In this document: one piece after another, positions 5,480 through 8,204 of the stretch | How the letters are laid out: every line of letters begins with the position of its first letter | Position numbering within the stretch: position 1 is the stretch's first letter | DNA from: an uncultured Oscillospiraceae bacterium | GTDB lineage: Bacteria > Bacillota > Clostridia > UBA1212 > UBA1255 | DNA: 8,204 bases | Assembly: GCA_902462635.1 (NCBI GenBank) | Contig: CABQCN010000042.1 | Coordinates: 1 to 8,204 of the forward strand | Reading direction: 5' to 3' | Notes under the pieces: model-generated | The model's database searches: none | What the model saw: the letters and a program-made list of their open reading frames with translations, nothing else | Told to the model about the DNA's origin: nothing | Program-made: the position numbers and the translations under genes

Positions 5480-6361
5480 TTAAAGGTCGTCAAACAGAGA
5501 CAGCTGCCGCGGCGGAGGTTCCCGGTCAAGCGTAAAAATAAAATCGAATATTGTACCGATATCGGATACGATTCCGTATTTCCTGCATTCTTCGCGGAAC
5601 AGCGCCATTAGACTGTCGCTGTTGGGGCTGGCGCATTCGTAGGCGTAACCGAACGTTTTGATATATTTATTTTTGACGCCCGGAAAATGTTTGTCCAGCG
5701 CTTCATAAAAATATTCCCGGTCTCCCTCGCGGAGCGTGACGCCGGCGCCGAAGCAGAGAACGCCGGAAACGCCGGCGTCGCGGCAATAAGAAAGAATGCC
5801 GCGGATGTTTTCTGCGGTATCGTTCAGAAACGGCAGCATCGGCGTGAACCAGACCACGGTCGGAATACCGTTTTCGTGTAAAATTTTAAGCGTTTCATAC
5901 CGCCTGTACGTCGTACAGACGCGGGGTTCTATGATTTTACAGAGCGTTTCGTCATACGTCGTCAGGGTCATCTGTACGACGCATCTGGCGCGTTCGTTTA
6001 TTTTCTTTAACAGATCGAGGTCACGCAGTATGAGATCGGATTTTGTCAGGATCGCTGCCCCGAACCCCTGCCGTTCGATTGCTTCGAGACAGCCGCGCGT
6101 ATACAGCAGTGTTTTTTCAATATGCATATAGGGGTCGCACATGGAACCCGTACCGATCATGCCTTTTTTTCGTTTTCGCAGAAGCTCCGCTTCCAGCATG
6201 GCGGGCGCATCCGTTTTGACCTCGATATCTTCGAAATCGTGGTTTATTTCATAACACTTGCTGCGGCTGTCGCAATAGATGCAGCCATGCGTGCAGCCGC
6301 GGTAAATATTCATGCCGTTTTTGGGGGACAGGATCGATTTGTATTTTTTAAAATGATACAT
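5480..6361 (-). CDS. SPL-family radical SAM protein with a clamp-binding-like C-terminus
   Basis: 293 aa. Near the N-terminus M-N-I-Y-R-G-C-T-H-G-C-I-Y-C-D holds the radical SAM motif C-X3-C-X2-C (Cys23, Cys27, Cys30), which binds the [4Fe-4S] cluster. Further marks of COG1533 (SplB-like) are F-E-D-I-E-V-K, M-I-G-T-G-S-M-C-D-P-Y, the L-T-K-S-D-L strand and F-T-P-M-L-P-F-L-N-D. The protein ends P-R-Q-L-S-L-F-D-D-L, and Q286-L-S-L-F290 matches the known beta sliding-clamp binding consensus QL(S/D)LF. Characterised SplB repairs spore photoproduct in DNA, but most COG1533 members have no known substrate; this one lacks clear proof of photolyase activity. The start ATG follows the stop codon of the Spx/ArsC-like gene by 4 nt with only a weak AAAAGA upstream, so translation is probably coupled. 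Its 3' end converges with metY, 34 nt apart. Confidence 0.9.
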   Translation of the reverse strand: MYHFKKYKSILSPKNGMNIYRGCTHGCIYCDSRSKCYEINHDFEDIEVKTDAPAMLEAELLRKRKKGMIGTGSMCDPYMHIEKTLLYTRGCLEAIERQGFGAAILTKSDLILRDLDLLKKINERARCVVQMTLTTYDETLCKIIEPRVCTTYRRYETLKILHENGIPTVVWFTPMLPFLNDTAENIRGILSYCRDAGVSGVLCFGAGVTLREGDREYFYEALDKHFPGVKNKYIKTFGYAYECASPNSDSLMALFREECRKYGIVSDIGTIFDFIFTLDREPPPRQLSLFDDL

Positions 6362-6365
6362 TCTT

Positions 6366-6728
6366 TTAAAGAATTTGCCGCCACTCGGCTTCCCGGAATC
6401 CCACCAAAACGGCTGGAGCGCCTTTCTCCATGCGGATGAGCAGCGGACGTTTTACGAGCATACCATCGGATGCTAAAAGCGAAACCTGCTGCGCTTCCTC
6501 CAGCGCGGGCAGCTTGTCTTTCAAGCCGAACTCTTTGTATTTCAGTCCGCTTGTGTTAAAAAATTTACGCAGCGGGAGGCCGCTTGCCGTCTGCCATGCG
6601 CGCAGTTCCTCCGCTGAGGGATTTTCCGTTTTGATATCGCGGATCCGGTAGGAAATGTGATTTGCATCGAGCCAGCTTTGCGCCTTCCGGCAAGTGGTGC
6701 ATTTGGAATAACAGATCAATTCAAACAT
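6366..6728 (-). CDS. Spx/ArsC-family thioredoxin-fold protein (arsenate reductase-like)
   Basis: 120 aa from ATG 6728, the usual family length (about 115-120). Seen: the N-terminal strand M-F-E-L-I-C-Y-S-K-C-T-T-C-R-K-A with a Cys10-X2-Cys13 pair, the R-D-I-K-T-E-N-P-S segment, the helix L-P-L-R-K-F-F-N-T-S-G, and M-L-V-K-R-P-L-L-I, whose Arg matches the oxyanion-binding Arg of ArsC. The C-terminal V-G-F-R-E-A-E-W is also typical. The CXXC pair is as in Spx, a redox regulator that contacts RNA polymerase; classical ArsC has a single catalytic Cys there. Members of this clade are often named arsenate reductase without proof, and no ars gene is nearby. AGGAG (6743-6739) lies 4 nt before ATG 6734 and 10 nt before ATG 6728; the second fits the family N-terminus, the first adds two residues (Met-Arg). 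First gene of a two-gene operon with the radical SAM gene. Confidence 0.88.
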   Translation of the reverse strand: MFELICYSKCTTCRKAQSWLDANHISYRIRDIKTENPSAEELRAWQTASGLPLRKFFNTSGLKYKEFGLKDKLPALEEAQQVSLLASDGMLVKRPLLIRMEKGAPAVLVGFREAEWRQIL

Positions 6729-6765
6729 GCGCATTCCGCTCCTGTCAATAAAATAAGATAAAGAT

Positions 6766-6774
6766 ATCATACCA
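6766..6774 (-). promoter_or_regulatory. Extended -10 promoter for the Spx/ArsC-like and radical SAM operon
   Basis: On the minus strand TGG-TATGAT (6774 to 6766) gives an extended -10. No good -35 lies 16-18 bp upstream (TGGGAA at 17 bp is the nearest), which extended -10 promoters can tolerate. Expected start is near 6759, giving a leader of about 30 nt to the start codon. Motif reading only. Confidence 0.5.
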
Positions 6775-6873
6775 TAAGCCGGATGAATTTCCCATACCAT
6801 ACGTGCCTTTATTTTCGGAATATAATGTGATCGTGTCCGTTTGTTCCTGTGGAAAACGGTAATTTTTAGAAAA

Positions 6874-6902
6874 TTGACAGTACCGGCCGCAGCGGATATA
6901 CT
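6874..6902 (+). promoter_or_regulatory. Promoter of the FAD-dependent oxidoreductase gene
   Basis: TTGACA (6874-6879), exact 17-bp spacer, TATACT (6897-6902); expected start near 6909, about 21 nt before the ATG. The ribosome binding site GAAGGGG (6914-6920) lies 9 nt before the ATG at 6930. It is divergent from the promoter at 6766-6774; the roughly 100 bp between the two -10 boxes shows no clear operator. Confidence 0.7.
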
Positions 6903-6929
6903 GGATCGGATGAGAAGGGGGCTTTTTCG

Positions 6930-8204
6930 ATGTGGATCAGGATCAGGGAAATCAAATTGCCGGCCGGCGCGGCGGCAAACCCGGAGGAAGAACGGGAACT
7001 GCTGCTCCGTAAAATTTGTAAGATTCTGCGGATCGAGCGCGGCTTGGCAGGCGGCATTTCAATTTACCGGAAATCTCCGGATCTTCGTAAAAAGGCGGAA
7101 CCGTTGTTCGTATATACGGTGGACGCCGAATTTTTCTGCTCCCTAAAACAAGCGGATTCTGCGCATTTTACGGTCATCGCAAAGCCGGAGAATGCATTCG
7201 ACGCCTATATCGAACGTATTCGGGACAAATCGGCGGCCTCCGGGCGCGGCGGCCCGCGGCCCGTTGTGGTCGGCTTTGGCCCGGCGGGGATGTTTGCCGG
7301 CCTCCTTCTGGCGGAAGCGGGATGCAGGCCCATTATCCTGGAACGGGGACGATGCGTAGAAGAACGCGTGGAAGACGTCCGTTTATTCTGGAAGCAGGGA
7401 AGGCTGGATCCGGAATCCAACATCCAGTTCGGAGAGGGCGGCGCAGGCACGTTTTCCGACGGAAAATTAAACAGTCTGATCCGGGAGAAGGATACCGCAG
7501 GCCGGTTCGTGCTGGAAACTTTCGTCCGCTTCGGGGCGCCGGCGGAAATACGATATAAAAATAAACCGCATATCGGTACGGATATCCTGCGGAAAATTGT
7601 TAAGAATATTAGAGAATATCTCCTTAGCAAAGGTGCGGAGATCCGTTTCGGTTCCTGCCTGAGCGGGATCTGCGTACGGCAGGAAGGTGCGCGTTCCGCC
7701 GTATGCGGCGCCAAGGTGCGCCGCGCGGATACGGAATCTGTCCTGGACACGGACTGCATTATTCTGGCGATCGGCCACAGCGCGCGCGATACGTTTGCGA
7801 TGCTGCGGCAGCAGGGGATTGCAATGGAGAAAAAGGCTTTCTCCGTGGGACTTCGGATCGAACATCCGCAGGCGGATATCGATGCCGCGCAATACGGTCC
7901 GTCCGTACGGCTGATGCGCGCTTGCAGCGGCCCCGCGGATTATAAGTTATCGCACCGCGCGGCCAACGGCAGAGGCGTCTATACCTTCTGCATGTGTCCG
8001 GGCGGCATCGTCGCCGCCGCCGCTTCCGAACCGGGCGGACTGGTCACGAACGGTATGAGCAATTATGACCGCGCCGGGCGGAATGCGAATGCGGCGATCC
8101 TCGTCAGCGTTTCTCCGGAGGATTTTCCCGGAGACGATGTGCTTGGCGGCGTGGAATTTCAGCGCAGGCTGGAGCATGGCGCGTTTGCGCTCGGCGGAAG
8201 TTCC
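6930..8204 (+). CDS. NAD(P)/FAD-dependent oxidoreductase (COG2509 type), 3'-truncated by the window
   Basis: Open without a stop from ATG 6930 to the last base: 425 residues, with roughly the last 100 expected beyond the edge (family about 530 aa). Residues 1-105 form the family's N-terminal domain (R-I-R-E-I-K-L-P, then Y-R-K-S-P-D-L-R-K-K). A Rossmann FAD-binding motif follows: V-V-V-G-F-G-P-A-G (112-120), ending in an acidic residue in I-I-L-E-R-G. Next come G-E-G-G-A-G-T-F-S-D-G-K-L (168-180), the C-I-I-L-A-I-G-H-S-A-R-D strand, F-S-V-G-L-R-I-E-H-P-Q, and F-C-M-C-P-G-G-I-V with T-N-G-M-S, all typical of this flavoprotein family. Family members are conserved and predicted to be dehydrogenases, but I know no established substrate. 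Start chosen by GAAGGGG 9 nt upstream and by the family-like N-terminus. Strong own promoter at 6874-6902. Cytoplasmic by appearance. Confidence 0.93.
   Translation, partial: MWIRIREIKLPAGAAANPEEERELLLRKICKILRIERGLAGGISIYRKSPDLRKKAEPLFVYTVDAEFFCSLKQADSAHFTVIAKPENAFDAYIERIRDKSAASGRGGPRPVVVGFGPAGMFAGLLLAEAGCRPIILERGRCVEERVEDVRLFWKQGRLDPESNIQFGEGGAGTFSDGKLNSLIREKDTAGRFVLETFVRFGAPAEIRYKNKPHIGTDILRKIVKNIREYLLSKGAEIRFGSCLSGICVRQEGARSAVCGAKVRRADTESVLDTDCIILAIGHSARDTFAMLRQQGIAMEKKAFSVGLRIEHPQADIDAAQYGPSVRLMRACSGPADYKLSHRAANGRGVYTFCMCPGGIVAAAASEPGGLVTNGMSNYDRAGRNANAAILVSVSPEDFPGDDVLGGVEFQRRLEHGAFALGGSS

Noticed and set aside
5480..6361. Calling the radical SAM protein a true spore photoproduct lyase (SplB)
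   Set aside because: It shares the COG1533 framework, but that family is broad and I could not verify the SplB-specific catalytic cysteine, so only the family name is used.
6735..6800. Longer start (ATG 6800, minus strand) for the Spx/ArsC-like protein
   Set aside because: The extra 22 or more residues do not resemble the family and span the likely extended -10 promoter at 6766-6774; AGGAG at 6743-6739 supports the later starts.
6821..6826. TATAAT as the -10 of the flavoprotein promoter
   Set aside because: No acceptable -35 lies 16-18 bp upstream, and TTGACA-N17-TATACT at 6874-6902 is much better placed.
7205..7759. Minus-strand open frame (184 aa) opposite the flavoprotein gene
   Set aside because: Low-complexity Arg/Ser/Pro-rich product typical of the antisense of GC-rich coding DNA; the plus strand encodes a clear FAD-binding protein.

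Overview
The window looks like chromosomal DNA of a Firmicute, most likely a Clostridia-type gut or anaerobic bacterium. Four things point there: AGGAGG-like ribosome binding sites, near-consensus sigma-A promoters (TTGACA-N17-TATGAT type), a gene set typical of Clostridia (GH20 hexosaminidase, CNNM/CBS hemolysin-family protein, Rrf2 regulator, MetY, SPL-family radical SAM protein, COG2509-type flavoprotein), and moderate to high GC in most genes. No rRNA, tRNA, CRISPR array, insertion sequence or prophage gene is visible. The species cannot be fixed from the sequence alone.

Layout. (1) 1-1281 (+): 3' part of a GH20 beta-N-acetylhexosaminidase; its start lies outside the window. (2) 1325-2572 (+): a four-module CNNM-CBS-CBS-CorC/HlyC membrane protein, with its own promoter built into the end of the GH20 gene. 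(3) 2621-3472 (+): an unrecognised 283-aa protein whose middle is strikingly AT-rich. (4) 3550-3951 (+): an Rrf2/IscR-type regulator with a cysteine cluster. (5) 4144-5445 (+): MetY, O-acetylhomoserine sulfhydrylase. (6) On the minus strand, 6728 to 5480: an Spx/ArsC-like thioredoxin-fold protein followed 4 nt later by an SPL-family radical SAM protein that ends in a sliding-clamp-like motif. (7) 6930 to the window end (+): the N-terminal 425 residues of a COG2509-type FAD-dependent oxidoreductase, cut off by the window edge.

The most interesting part is 3490-4143, which reads as a compact sulfur-metabolism regulatory module. The rrf2 promoter and the metY promoter carry three 21-bp sites sharing one frame, AACC-N13-GG(T/C)T. 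That is the CC-N13-GG geometry of IscR type-2 operators. One site covers the -10 of rrf2 (autoregulation). Two lie in the metY promoter, centred exactly 42 bp (about four helical turns) apart, one over the -35 and one at the expected transcription start. Between this promoter and metY there is also a possible 28-codon leader ORF (TTG start) whose end reads FRFGRMCGGRIAL. The inferred picture is an Fe-S or cysteine-sensing Rrf2 protein that controls itself and the adjacent sulfide-assimilating enzyme, perhaps with a second, peptide-based layer in the 5' leader.

The remaining genes look like ordinary housekeeping or accessory genes. Smaller points of interest are the clamp-motif tail of the radical SAM protein, the Asp replacing the usual Glu in the GH20 WxE motif, the composition shift in the unknown gene, and the lack of a recognisable terminator between the convergent metY and radical SAM genes.
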